Positions 1 through 7,571 of a stretch of 22,390 nucleotides of DNA are shown here, piece after piece. Under the pieces are notes generated by a model, which was given only the letters and a program-made list of their open reading frames with translations, was not told where the DNA came from and ran no database searches. Source of the DNA: an uncultured Collinsella sp. (GTDB lineage Bacteria; Actinomycetota; Coriobacteriia; Coriobacteriales; Coriobacteriaceae); assembly GCA_902464645.1 (NCBI GenBank), contig CABQKL010000023.1:1-22390 (forward strand). Reading direction: 5' to 3'. Position numbers and translations under genes: made by a program. Within the stretch, counting starts at the first letter, position 1. Each line of letters starts with the position of its first letter.

Positions 1-1032
1 TGGTGTCGTCCCAGGTTAGGTCCATCTGGCACCATTTGCCGTCGATCTTTACGGCGTTCCAGGTATGGCTGTTGCCGGCGATGCGGCCGTTGGCGATGCC
101 CGCTGCGTTAAGGAGCTTGGAGTAGATGCGCTGGTAGCTCTCTGGTGCCCTGGTGGCGCGTGAGGCCGCTTTCGGCCGAGCACCAGTTGAGGCTGTGGTC
201 GTACTCCAGCTGGCCAGTCGTGGAGCCACAGCGCCATGTCGTATTCCGAGCCGTTTGTCTGTTGCCTGCACTGGGCCACGGCGTTGTTGACGATCTGCGT
301 GACGCTTGGGTGGGCGGCGTCGTTTACGGTCACCTCCGCCGTGGTGCGCAGGTAGTAGATCCCCTTGTCGTTTTGGGGGCCGTATCTGTCGTTGTCCATA
401 AAGTAGAAGTGGATGCGGTACGTGCCCGATGCCGTGAAGTCAAAGGTAAAGTCGTGGCCCGCGGTGCCCAGGCTGCAGTAGCTGCCCCATGCCGCGCGCG
501 ACGGGTCGCAGATGCTCTCATGGCTGCCGCCGTCCCAATAGGTGGGCACGTCCATGCGCGCCTTGGCCTGGGACGAGCCGTTGGTTTGGGTTACGTGGAA
601 GGTCGTCGCGGTGCCCGCGGGGGCGTCGTTCCACGAGACGGTGAAGGCGACGCCGTTTTGGGCTGCGGTGGCGGAGTGGGCGTAGGTGGTTTGTGATGTT
701 GCGGAGATGGCCTCGGGCGTGGGGTTGGTTTGGGTTCGGAGGGATGGGGTGGGGGTGCCGGTTGCGGCGATGGTGCCGTCGTCGCTTTCCGTGTTGACGT
801 CTCTGGTGCCGGTGGATGTTGCGGTGCCGTCCTCTACGGTATCTGCTGTCGCATTTGCGTTGGTGCCGTCTTCGGCCTTGCCTGTGTAGCTGCTCGTGGC
901 GTCGGCTTGCGCCTGCTGCTCGGCTGTTGGTCGAGGCTGTATGGCTTCCGCGATGGCTGCCATGGGCATCGTCGCGCCGATCATGGACGTGCACGCGATC
1001 GCGCAAAGCAGGTAGTAAAGGGGTCGTTTCAT
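1..1032 (-). pseudogene. Secreted transglutaminase-like protein, frameshifted and cut by the window edge
   Basis: The gene reads leftwards from an ATG at 1032, preceded by a GAGAGG ribosome site. It opens with a signal peptide (MKRPLYYLL then a hydrophobic stretch, likely cut after AIA near residue 29). A Thr/Ala/Asp-rich linker of about 60 residues follows, then a beta-rich region with Trp, Cys and aromatic residues (about 125-240). After LWLHDW the frame breaks near 210-218 and continues as QLEYDHSLNWCSAESGLTRHQGT. It breaks again near 138-145 and continues as SYQRIYSKLLNAAGIANGRIAGNSHTWNAV, then KWCQMDLTWDDT to the edge. The HTWN and MDLTWDD blocks match the His and Asp motifs of bacterial transglutaminase-core (cysteine protease-fold) proteins. 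The second break lies where the catalytic Cys of a G-x-C-x-S-Y motif would sit. Each break is a +1 or -2 change. The gene is probably inactive unless these are sequencing errors. Substrate unknown; the family is usually exported. Confidence 0.75.
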
Positions 1033-1219
1033 AGCGGAGCCTCTCGGTGAGCAGCCAATAGGGACCGAAGGCAGCTCCAGGCCAGCACTCCGCACATATT
1101 TTGTTGGGGATTATTTTACGGGAACCCCCGTCAGCATCAGCGAACTTTCTGGGGAATGTTGGGGAGGGGGAGTGGGCCCGATTTAGTCCCCGGCGACGCT
1201 CGGGCCTGTGTTAGGTTGG

Positions 1220-1659
1220 CTATACGCGATGCGGCAGCTTTAGCGTGAGGCCGTCTTCTGCTTCTTCGAGACTCGACACCGAAACCTTCCAGGAAAAGTC
1301 CGCGAGGCTGCTGCTTAGGTCAAGTTCTGCGTGGTCGTATTTTTCAATTTTGCAGCCCGGGTGATTCTCGTCTGGTAAAAGGTGACATTCGACCGGTCGC
1401 ACCCGATGATTCGATACTCCTTCTGATATGCGTACTTGAGCGTTTTGATAACGAGATTGTGCCGGATGCCCTCAAAGATCTCGCGTATCAGTTTTGGCCC
1501 GGGGACGCCGTAGGAGATGGGACCGTGGGCGTAGATGCTTCCGTCGTCGGTGGTGTGTCTGTCGGCGAGGCACGCGAATCTGCCGTACTGTAGGCAAGCA
1601 TATCCGTAGAGGCATACCAGAGGGGTCGTACTCTTCTCTGGGATGTTATGTTTGCATAA
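1220..1659 (-). pseudogene. Unidentified broken gene remnant
   Basis: On the minus strand one frame is open from 1659 to about 1375 and reads protein-like (IPEKSTTPLVCLYGYACLQ, then GPISYGVPGPKLIREIFEGI, then KTLKYAYQKEYRIIGCDRSNV). A second frame takes over near 1375-1402 (LPDENHPGCKIEKYDHAELD, then WKVSVSSLEEAEDGL) and stops at 1220. A one-base deletion would explain the switch. There is no start codon in frame at the upstream end, where an in-frame stop at 1660-1662 lies against the AT-rich block, so the 5' part seems to have been lost. I do not recognise the family. Amino-acid composition and codon use look coding. It could be the tail of a native gene cut off when the neighbouring island arrived. 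Confidence 0.4.
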
Positions 1660-1678
1660 TTAATTAAGACAATATAAT
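1652..1678 (+). promoter_or_regulatory. Candidate promoter of the DUF3800 gene
   Basis: TTGCAT (1652-1657) and a perfect TATAAT (1673-1678) are separated by 15 bases, shorter than ideal. They lie in an AT-rich stretch that includes the palindrome TTAATTAA, about 80 bases before the ATG at 1760. The spacing makes the -35 call weak; the -10 is good. Confidence 0.35.
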
Positions 1679-1759
1679 TGGTGGCAATTAATAAATGCAA
1701 CGAACGTTTGTGCTTGCTATCGTTGCGCTGTTCATTCATGGATCGGAGATTGATCACGG

Positions 1760-3205
1760 ATGTCTGATTACAATTTCTACTACGACGAAAGCCAGCATAG
1801 CCGCTTACTCAATCTCGAGACCATCAAAGCCGATGAATTCTATGATGGATTTGTTGTTGCAATAGTAGGGTGGGATTCTCAACGGGAGTCCGATTTAGCT
1901 GCCCAGTATTGTGAATTCGAGAAAAAGTATCTTTCTCCAAACGCTAAAGAGTTAAAGAGCACTTGTCTTAAAAGGAGCCAGTTCAAATATGGATTTAAAT
2001 CTCTGTCTCAATATAACGCGCGTTTGATCAGTGATTATCTCGACCTGTTTGATGAAGAAATGTATGTCTATTGTTCCTTCTCAAGTAAGGTCGAATTGCT
2101 TGTTGATAGACTGTTCAGTCAATATCAAAACCAGCCCTGCTTTAATGCCGATCTAATGAAATACTCTCTTGCAAAGCTGTTAGTTCAATATAGACCTAAT
2201 GAAGTTGTTGAATCGATATATAAATCGCCCGACGATTTATTAGACGCTTTGCGGGACTTTCTCCTAAATAGAATCGAAGATGACAAAGCGAATCCCGAAC
2301 TTAAGTGGACCGAAATGGATCAATTCAGATCGATTTTGGAAGTTATGGACCACGTGATGCCACTGGATGATTATCAGTGGGAATACTATTCGCCTCTTGC
2401 GGGATTCGGACTATATCTGAGCGAGCATAATGAGATCGATAACTGCACGCTTATCATTGATCAAGAAGAGAATACTAGAGCTGCTGCAGAACGGCTTGGC
2501 TTTGATGGGGTGCGTGAAGCGGATTCTTCTGAGTGCTTCGGTGTCAGAATGGCTGACATGCTTGCTGGAATAGTGGCAAAACTCATGAAAGCTATTCGCG
2601 ATGAACTGACCTATCGGTCGCGAGAAGATGAGATTAAAAAGAACCTTTTTGATGCGGAGTGGTTTAACCTAAATGATGATCGACTCGAACTATACAAAAA
2701 GCTATATCGAGTGTTGATTCAGTATGATAAATGCTGGTACAAGGTCTATGGAAGCGGTTTCTCTGATGATCTTGTCGTTTTAATTGCGCTGCTAAAGTAC
2801 TTCAATAATTTTGATAGCGCCGCTCAGCTCCGCGAGCTTAGCGCTAATAATGCGGAAAGATTCAACACCTTCTGCTGCCAGAGTCTTTCGGAGCATTTTA
2901 AAGTGTTAAGCGATGACCCTTTGTATACGGGCGATTTGAGCGATCCTAAAATCTTATTTCGCCCCCGTCTTAGGATCACCGATCAGCCCAGAACCTATAA
3001 GGTGATGGATGTTAAGTTTGGCGAAGATGGTGCCCCAGTGGCTCTGATATCTGAGAATGGTTGCGAAACTGCCTGTCTACTACCTACCGACCTTGCTGGA
3101 TGGGTCGGTATGGTGCTTTCCAGGGATGAATGGAAAGATTTATTGTTTCCAGGAAACGTGAAATTCCAGTATTCTCAGGGTCGATTCTGCGCCGATTTTT
3201 TATAG
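1760..3205 (+). CDS. DUF3800-domain protein (RNase H-like fold), accessory gene
   Basis: The protein has 481 residues. It starts MSDYNFYYDESQ; the Y-D-E-S block at residues 8-11 is the hallmark N-terminal acidic motif of DUF3800 proteins. Further acidic positions typical of that fold are LIIDQEEN (231-238) and EADSSECFGVRMADMLAGIV (253-272), where D255 and D266 fall in the conserved 'AD..AG' block. DUF3800 proteins have an RNase H-like fold and are common in phage and defence islands; activity is largely unproven. The C-terminal ~200 residues are not recognisable to me. Ribosome site CGGAG at 1744-1748. The gene is clearly AT-richer than the flanking chromosome, which suggests transfer. It stands first in the island, 238 bases before a membrane-protein gene on the same strand, so the two may form a unit. 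Confidence 0.7.
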   Translation: MSDYNFYYDESQHSRLLNLETIKADEFYDGFVVAIVGWDSQRESDLAAQYCEFEKKYLSPNAKELKSTCLKRSQFKYGFKSLSQYNARLISDYLDLFDEEMYVYCSFSSKVELLVDRLFSQYQNQPCFNADLMKYSLAKLLVQYRPNEVVESIYKSPDDLLDALRDFLLNRIEDDKANPELKWTEMDQFRSILEVMDHVMPLDDYQWEYYSPLAGFGLYLSEHNEIDNCTLIIDQEENTRAAAERLGFDGVREADSSECFGVRMADMLAGIVAKLMKAIRDELTYRSREDEIKKNLFDAEWFNLNDDRLELYKKLYRVLIQYDKCWYKVYGSGFSDDLVVLIALLKYFNNFDSAAQLRELSANNAERFNTFCCQSLSEHFKVLSDDPLYTGDLSDPKILFRPRLRITDQPRTYKVMDVKFGEDGAPVALISENGCETACLLPTDLAGWVGMVLSRDEWKDLLFPGNVKFQYSQGRFCADFL

Positions 3206-3237
3206 AAAAAGAGATTAGCGCTTCTGAGAACTTAAGA

Positions 3238-3246
3238 GGGGGGGGG
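3238..3246. repeat. G9 homopolymer tract between the DUF3800 and membrane-protein genes
   Basis: Nine consecutive G bases lie 33 bases after the DUF3800 stop, in the 238-base spacer before the next gene. No convincing gene follows directly: ATG at 3249 gives only three codons. Such tracts can slip during replication and also cause sequencing errors. I see no other clear signal in 3206-3425. Confidence 0.9.
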
Positions 3247-3443
3247 TCATGGCTGATTAAACTGAAGGGCCATGTGTACCAGCGCCCTGGATTTCATTTA
3301 CTCACTGTGACAGATTTTATTGCGTAGGGGGTTATGGTCTGTAAAGTTGGAATCGATACCGTTGGTTAGTATTGTTATTTCCTGTTTATGTTTGACTTTC
3401 TACAAGCAGCCCACGCGTTTGACTTAAGGAGATCGTTGTATAG

Positions 3444-4853
3444 GTGGAATCGGTCATATTACTTTGGATTGTCTTCTACGTCTTTATTGGTTTGTCGAGC
3501 GTTCAGCTTGTCCACTATGCTGGACCCTTGGCGATTGGAGGGCAATACACCGTCGACGAACTGTATTCCACCGACGAGTCGGGCAGACTGAACGTTGCCT
3601 ACCGAATTCTCGCTCCAACAATTTGTTGTCAGCTTCCGGTGTTTATTGTTGCTGCGATTTGCGATGCACTTTCAGTTCCGGGTCCTTCGCTGCGATGCAT
3701 GCCCACCCTTTTCTATTGGTTATTTCTTGGGGTTACTAAGCATGCAAGGGGTAAATTGCGGTACCGAACCCTTCCTTTCTTGTTTGAAGCGTTCATGTCT
3801 CTTTTACTTTCTGTTGCATTTGATCACTTTGTTATCGATGGTTATCTCGGAGGTCAGGGGTTAGATGTGCTTGATACCTCGAGTATTGCCTTTGAGTTTG
3901 AGTTGGCATTATTTGGTGTTGTGACCTTTTGGATTTCCACCCTTTTTAAACGTTACCAAATTAAGTGCACTAGTGTGCACTCAAATGTCCTTCCATCATA
4001 TGTCGTTCCTTCGGACTCCGTATTTGGTTACTCTTCAATTGATACGGGCGAGGCCAGGCTCTTTGCATACGAGCGCGAATATGGTGATCTCTTGCCTCAG
4101 CGATTTTCAAGCGATCTTCTGTTGAGAAGTGTTTTCTTTGCAATTATGGCGATTGAGGATGGGAATCGGCCCGAGTTTATCCGAACGATCGAGCGCATGG
4201 CAGCTCATTTCCATTTGGCAAAAACCACTGGAATAATGCAGCAGACGAGCGATGCTCCTTTGTCTGATATGGATAGCGTTAAACTCGCAATTCCCTATAT
4301 TGAGCGCATGTGGGATCAGTTACTTGTTGAATTCGCCCGTTCTGCCGAAGGGGCAGGGGGAGACGCCCTACGAATCTTCAAGTGTTACTACACCTACGAT
4401 TACTGTATGTTGTCGCGGACTATCCGCAATCATTTTGCGCCGTTTTACGGGGACTATTGTGGAACGAGATTACTTAATGCTAATCGCGTATTTTGCGATG
4501 TTCTTGAATTTGAGGAAAGGCAGCGCTACGGATTGCTTCCGAAGACGGTTTCTGCGACTGGATCGATATGCGCCACTGAGCTTGGATGGCTTTCTGGGGA
4601 GTACTGTTATTGGGCCGATTACAATACGGTTGTATCCTGCCTGAGTGAAAATGATGCCAATGGCGCTAAACTGGTCAGCAAAAATGATGTGAATAAAACT
4701 CGGATAACCGAGACGACCTCAAGGCTTAAGGAGCAAGGTGTTTCCGTTCTTGAGGCCAAGTATGTGCCCGGCGCTTCGGCGACCATCGTGTGCATTGGCG
4801 ATTCCTCTAAGATTTCGAGTACAGCCGGTAGTGACTGGATAGTTGTTGGCTAG
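3444..4853 (+). CDS. Multi-pass membrane protein with a C-terminal lysozyme/transglycosylase-like domain
   Basis: The protein has 469 residues, with a GTG start at 3444 behind AAGGAG (3426-3431, spacing 12). About five hydrophobic segments occupy residues 4-24, 54-76, 85-98, 110-130 and 150-168. A soluble part follows with FFAIMAIEDGNRPEFIRTIE (231-250), then TTGIMQQTSDAPLSD (261-275). The Glu-containing IED.NRP..R..E block followed by GIMQ resembles lysozyme-fold transglycosylase-related domains seen in uncharacterised membrane proteins of accessory islands; E238 would be the candidate catalytic acid. This similarity is from memory of motif shape, so the enzymatic role is inference. The last ~110 residues (360-469) may be a separate domain. 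Codon use is AT-rich like its neighbours. It lies between DUF3800 and the retron RNA on the same strand and may act as a membrane or envelope-damaging effector, or partner the DUF3800 protein. Confidence 0.6.
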   Translation: MESVILLWIVFYVFIGLSSVQLVHYAGPLAIGGQYTVDELYSTDESGRLNVAYRILAPTICCQLPVFIVAAICDALSVPGPSLRCMPTLFYWLFLGVTKHARGKLRYRTLPFLFEAFMSLLLSVAFDHFVIDGYLGGQGLDVLDTSSIAFEFELALFGVVTFWISTLFKRYQIKCTSVHSNVLPSYVVPSDSVFGYSSIDTGEARLFAYEREYGDLLPQRFSSDLLLRSVFFAIMAIEDGNRPEFIRTIERMAAHFHLAKTTGIMQQTSDAPLSDMDSVKLAIPYIERMWDQLLVEFARSAEGAGGDALRIFKCYYTYDYCMLSRTIRNHFAPFYGDYCGTRLLNANRVFCDVLEFEERQRYGLLPKTVSATGSICATELGWLSGEYCYWADYNTVVSCLSENDANGAKLVSKNDVNKTRITETTSRLKEQGVSVLEAKYVPGASATIVCIGDSSKISSTAGSDWIVVG

Positions 4854-4986
4854 GGGATTTAACTCCGCTTTTTGCAAATATTGAAATCGCTTTTGTGGAC
4901 AGGGCGCATAAATGTGACGTTCACTTGATGATGGAACTTGGTACAACGTTGCGGCTCTGCTGATGTTTGATTTGGGTCTGGTTTAG

Positions 4987-5021
4987 GACTGTCGCTATTT
5001 GTGGTGACGACAAATATAGTC
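4987..5021 (+). other. Imperfect inverted repeat upstream of the retron RNA
   Basis: TATTTGT (4996-5002) pairs with ACAAATA (5010-5016), with outer GACT/AGTC arms (4987-4990 and 5018-5021) and an internal loop. It lies in the 252-base spacer between the membrane-protein stop and the retron RNA, where the retron promoter should be. No T-run follows, so it is not a standard terminator; an operator or part of the 5' leader are alternatives. I could not pick a clear -35/-10 pair in this spacer. Confidence 0.35.
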
Positions 5022-5105
5022 AAGGGCGAGTGCGTATGTCTGCCATGGTATTTAAAGACGGCCAATATCAAGCCTAAGACACATATTGATGGTAAAGTTA
5101 CTTGA

Positions 5106-5273
5106 GACAAGGTCGCAGCTAGTCATTGATTGCCCCGATTGGAGCAAGTCCTCTGTTAAAGATGGACTGAGACGTTTTTACCAATTCGGGTCCGTGCATA
5201 TGGTCATTCCATAGTCACGGACCCGAAACCGTGCCTACGGAATGACCATATGCACGGACTGTGCGGCCTTGTC
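5106..5273 (+). ncRNA. Retron msr-msd non-coding RNA
   Basis: Flanking arms a1 (5106-5117, GACAAGGTCGCA) and a2 (5262-5273, TGCGGCCTTGTC) pair over 12 bases with one G-U. G5118, directly after a1 in an AGC context, is the candidate branching guanosine. The msr holds two small hairpins: 5130-5147 (TTGCCCC, loop GATT, GGAGCAA, one mismatch) and 5147-5168 (AGTCC/GGACT extended by TCT/AGA, one bulge). The msd is one long hairpin at 5190-5259: a perfect 21-bp outer stem (5190-5210 with 5239-5259), one mismatch, 3 bp, one mismatch, 5 bp (CACGG/CCGTG) and an 8-base loop. A competing 12-bp hairpin (5185-5196 with 5216-5227) is also possible. The a2 arm ends 20 bases before the effector ATG, the order (ncRNA, effector, RT) known for type II-A retrons. 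The RT should copy the msd into branched multicopy single-stranded DNA. Confidence 0.85.
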
Positions 5274-5293
5274 CTTATTGGAATCGAGGTGCA

Positions 5294-6301
5294 ATGCTCT
5301 GCGACTGTATCAGTAAAACTGATTTGAATATTCTTAGAAATCATCTGAGGGTTAATCGTGACGTTAATAAACTGCCCTTGTTTATCTTTCCCTGCGGCGG
5401 TGACCAGAGCCTGTATTCCTCTCGACGTTTCTTTAGAGCTTATGTGTCCAACAATCACACCAAGGCTTTAAAAAACGTTTTTTGTCTTACTGCCGAAGAC
5501 GTAGCGGCGGAAATGGACGGTTCGAGACTTAATTTACTTCAGCAAGAGGCCATGCTTGCCGACATATCTGACTGGATATTGATTTTTGCAGAGAGCTGTG
5601 GATCTTTTTGCGAGTTGGGTGCTTTCTCCGCTTTGCCTCATGCTGCTTGGATTACCTCTGTTGCTGTTGGAAAGCAATATAAGGGCTCTCGGAGCTTCTT
5701 GATTGATGGGCCAGTGGAAGAAATAGCCACGGGTGACTCTTCGCTTAACAAAGTCTTTTACTTAGACTTAAATAACCCAATGTCTTCGCCTGACTTGTGC
5801 CGCTTTGTTTCTGAACTAAGACCCCTTATTGGTGTTAATGCTACTAAGCGGGGCAAGGCTAGCCAAAAGGCCGCTAGAAAGATGATCAATCTAGACGAGT
5901 CCAAGATTAACGTGGGCTCGCTCGTCCATGAGTTACTTGATTTGCTTCAAATATTGGGCCCCATGTCGGAGACCGATTTACGAACGATATACTGTGCGGC
6001 CAAAGGCTTCCGTGCTAGTAAGCTCAAAATATTCTCGCCCATTTTAAATGCAGACATGAAAAATGCCGGCGTTCCGATATCTTGGTCGGATGTTTGCTGC
6101 ATGATGAGAGCTACCGGTCTTGTTTCTAAAGTGAGATGCAATAGGGGTCCGGATTATCTGATTAAAAGCACGATTCACCTTGATTCCTATTTCATGTTTA
6201 AGAGATACGAAGACCGAGATTTCTTAAATATGAGGGCGCGGGTAATCCTTCGTAAGAGATCAATGGGGTATGGAGGCGTTGCCGGTGTCTATTGCGGATA
6301 G
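5294..6301 (+). CDS. Retron effector, nucleoside deoxyribosyltransferase-like plus DNA-binding domain (St85/Ec86 family)
   Basis: The protein has 335 residues from ATG 5294 (GAGG at 5286-5289, spacing 4). An upstream in-frame GTG at 5261 overlaps the a2 arm and is unlikely. The N-terminal domain shows LFIFPCGGDQS (29-39), SRRFFR (43-48) and WILIFAESCGSFCELGAFSA (94-113). The last is the FxES.G.F.ELGAFS signature of retron-associated nucleoside deoxyribosyltransferase-like effectors; E100 and E107 are the likely key acids. The C-terminal part (about 205-320) looks like the winged-helix-type region of this family. In the known type II-A systems the effector is held inactive by RT-msDNA and, when phage proteins disturb the complex, attacks nucleotides or NAD-like molecules, stopping growth. 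Here the exact substrate is unknown. Its 3' end overlaps the RT gene by 32 bases. Confidence 0.82.
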   Translation: MLCDCISKTDLNILRNHLRVNRDVNKLPLFIFPCGGDQSLYSSRRFFRAYVSNNHTKALKNVFCLTAEDVAAEMDGSRLNLLQQEAMLADISDWILIFAESCGSFCELGAFSALPHAAWITSVAVGKQYKGSRSFLIDGPVEEIATGDSSLNKVFYLDLNNPMSSPDLCRFVSELRPLIGVNATKRGKASQKAARKMINLDESKINVGSLVHELLDLLQILGPMSETDLRTIYCAAKGFRASKLKIFSPILNADMKNAGVPISWSDVCCMMRATGLVSKVRCNRGPDYLIKSTIHLDSYFMFKRYEDRDFLNMRARVILRKRSMGYGGVAGVYCG

Positions 6302-7226
6302 AATTTGCTTCGACCTTGGAATGACAAATCGTCAGCTATTGGGCCTTGTAAGCTCAACGACAGATAGGTATCACTGTTTTTTTGCCGGTGGGAGAAAGAT
6401 TGTTGCGCCTCGGCCAGATTTGAAGCTCGTCCATTGTTGGATTTCGGACTATATAAATACGGAGTTTGATATAGATCTTCCTTACGCTACAGCCTACGAA
6501 AAGGGCTCAAGTGTCTGCCGTAATGCCGGGCTCCATGTCAAGAACAGTCATTTTCTTCTGCTTGATATTTGCCATTTCTTTGAGTCCTGCACTCAGCAAA
6601 TGGTCAGGAATCTGTTTTCAGGGGGAACGTATCGGTCGACAAACGCTGAATCTCGCTCGCGTCTTACTGCAGACGATGTCGATCTTCTCGTAGCTTTATC
6701 ATGTTATCGGGGTTCTCTTGCAACGGGTTCTCCGTGTTCGCCCTTTATTGCCAATCGCATAATGGCTTCGTTTGACCATGAGATTGCAGCTAGACTAGGC
6801 GAAAGATTCGTCTACTCGCGATACTCTGACGATATCTGCATTTCATCAACTGAATGGATAGACTCTGCGGAGATTTTAGCTATTGTCGATGACCGCCTAA
6901 AGCAAAAGGGTTTTAATCTGAATAAGGACAAAACTCGCTGTTTTGGACGAGGGCACCTACGTAAAATCACGGGCATCTATCTCGACTGCGATGGCGTCCT
7001 TCGACTGGGGCCTCAAAGAAAAGCAGAGCTAAAGCGCTCCTTATACCAGGTGCTTATGCGCGAGTGCGATCGTAATCACGCCCATCGCGTTTTAGGCCAC
7101 TTGAGCTTTTGTAAACAGGTTGAACCGGAGTATTGCAATGCACTTTTAGCTAAGTACGCGAGCTATGGTAAGGCTGTGTCTAGCGGAGGCGTTATGCCAG
7201 CGTTAGTGGAGCTCGCCTATGGGTAA
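6270..7226 (+). CDS. Retron reverse transcriptase
   Basis: The protein has 318 residues, a normal size for retron RTs. The order of motifs is intact: the retron-specific NAxxH-type block NAGLH (85-89), domain-3 LLLDICHFFESC (96-107), domain-4 SLATGSPCSPFIANRIM (149-165, with LATG in place of the usual LPQG), the catalytic YSDD (185-188, in place of YADD) and, in the thumb, KITGIYLD (232-239) matching the VTG block thought to read the msr. Start ATG 6270 lies inside the effector gene; alternatives TTG 6279 or GTG 6285 would lose only a few residues. The enzyme should prime from the 2'-OH of the guanosine after a1 and copy the msd. It is translationally coupled to the effector, and the RNA stands upstream of both. 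I am sure of the class; the exact retron clade needs a tree. Confidence 0.9.
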   Translation: MEALPVSIADRICFDLGMTNRQLLGLVSSTTDRYHCFFAGGRKIVAPRPDLKLVHCWISDYINTEFDIDLPYATAYEKGSSVCRNAGLHVKNSHFLLLDICHFFESCTQQMVRNLFSGGTYRSTNAESRSRLTADDVDLLVALSCYRGSLATGSPCSPFIANRIMASFDHEIAARLGERFVYSRYSDDICISSTEWIDSAEILAIVDDRLKQKGFNLNKDKTRCFGRGHLRKITGIYLDCDGVLRLGPQRKAELKRSLYQVLMRECDRNHAHRVLGHLSFCKQVEPEYCNALLAKYASYGKAVSSGGVMPALVELAYG

Positions 7227-7233
7227 TTGTTAG

Positions 7234-7254
7234 GTGACCCTCTGTGGGGGTCAC
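7234..7254 (+). other. Stem-loop directly after the reverse transcriptase gene
   Basis: GTGACCC (7234-7240) pairs with GGGTCAC (7248-7254) around a 7-base loop, 8 bases after the RT stop. There is no U-run, so it may protect the 3' end or pause polymerase rather than terminate alone. Confidence 0.5.
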
Positions 7255-7324
7255 GTGACGGTTGTTTCGGTTAGCTTTTTGAACCACTCTCGAATCGGTT
7301 GCATATTCTATATAGCAATATACA

Positions 7325-7382
7325 AAAGCTCTTTGGGAGCTTTAAGGGTGACGCTTTCTGTTAGAGAGTGTCGCCCTTTTTT
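7325..7382 (+). terminator. Double-hairpin rho-independent terminator of the retron operon
   Basis: Two stem-loops lie back to back: AAAGCTC/GAGCTTT (7325-7331 and 7337-7343), then a 16-pair stem (7344-7359 with 7363-7378, including G-U pairs, 3-base loop), followed at once by TTTTTT (7377-7382). The first stem is flanked by A and T runs and could work from the other strand. The rest of 7227-7571 holds only this, the upstream stem-loop and the promoter of the next operon; an 82-codon open frame here reads through both hairpins and is not credible. Confidence 0.8.
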
Positions 7383-7489
7383 CATACATGTATTGTGTGA
7401 CGTGCTAGCTAAACGCCATTCCGGCAATGGGATGGTCGAGTATGCTCGGTTTGGCACCGTGCGCCTGCTGTCATTGGTGTAGCAAGCAC

Positions 7490-7517
7490 TTGATTTAGTC
7501 TACTTAAAGTCTATAAT
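7490..7517 (+). promoter_or_regulatory. Sigma-70-type promoter of the AAA ATPase/RloB operon
   Basis: TTGATT (7490-7495) and a perfect TATAAT (7512-7517) have a 16-base spacer, 55 bases before the chosen ATG at 7572 and just after the retron terminator. Confidence 0.6.
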
Positions 7518-7571
7518 CAAAGAAATACTCTGATATATCTTTTCAAAATAATGAAAGGAATGTTGAGGACG

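Noticed and set aside
145..696. 183-codon open frame on the plus strand
   Set aside because: Antisense to the transglutaminase-like gene; Val/Gly/Arg-rich with no family feature.
3130..3327. 65-codon open frame overlapping the DUF3800 3' end
   Set aside because: Depends on the G9 tract for its middle and lies out of frame inside a supported gene.
4719..5110. Two overlapping minus-strand frames across the retron leader
   Set aside because: They run antisense to the membrane-protein 3' end and the retron RNA leader, with no coding character.
5185..5259. Reading the long inverted repeats as an insertion-sequence end or a transcription terminator
   Set aside because: The flanking 12-bp a1/a2 arms, msr hairpins and adjacent retron RT explain them as msd; there is no transposase and no U-run.
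5261..5293. Upstream GTG start for the retron effector
   Set aside because: It overlaps the a2 arm of the retron RNA and lacks a ribosome site; ATG 5294 gives the family-like N-terminus.
7234..7482. 82-codon open frame after the reverse transcriptase
   Set aside because: Reads through a stem-loop and a strong double-hairpin terminator, with no ribosome site and no motif.
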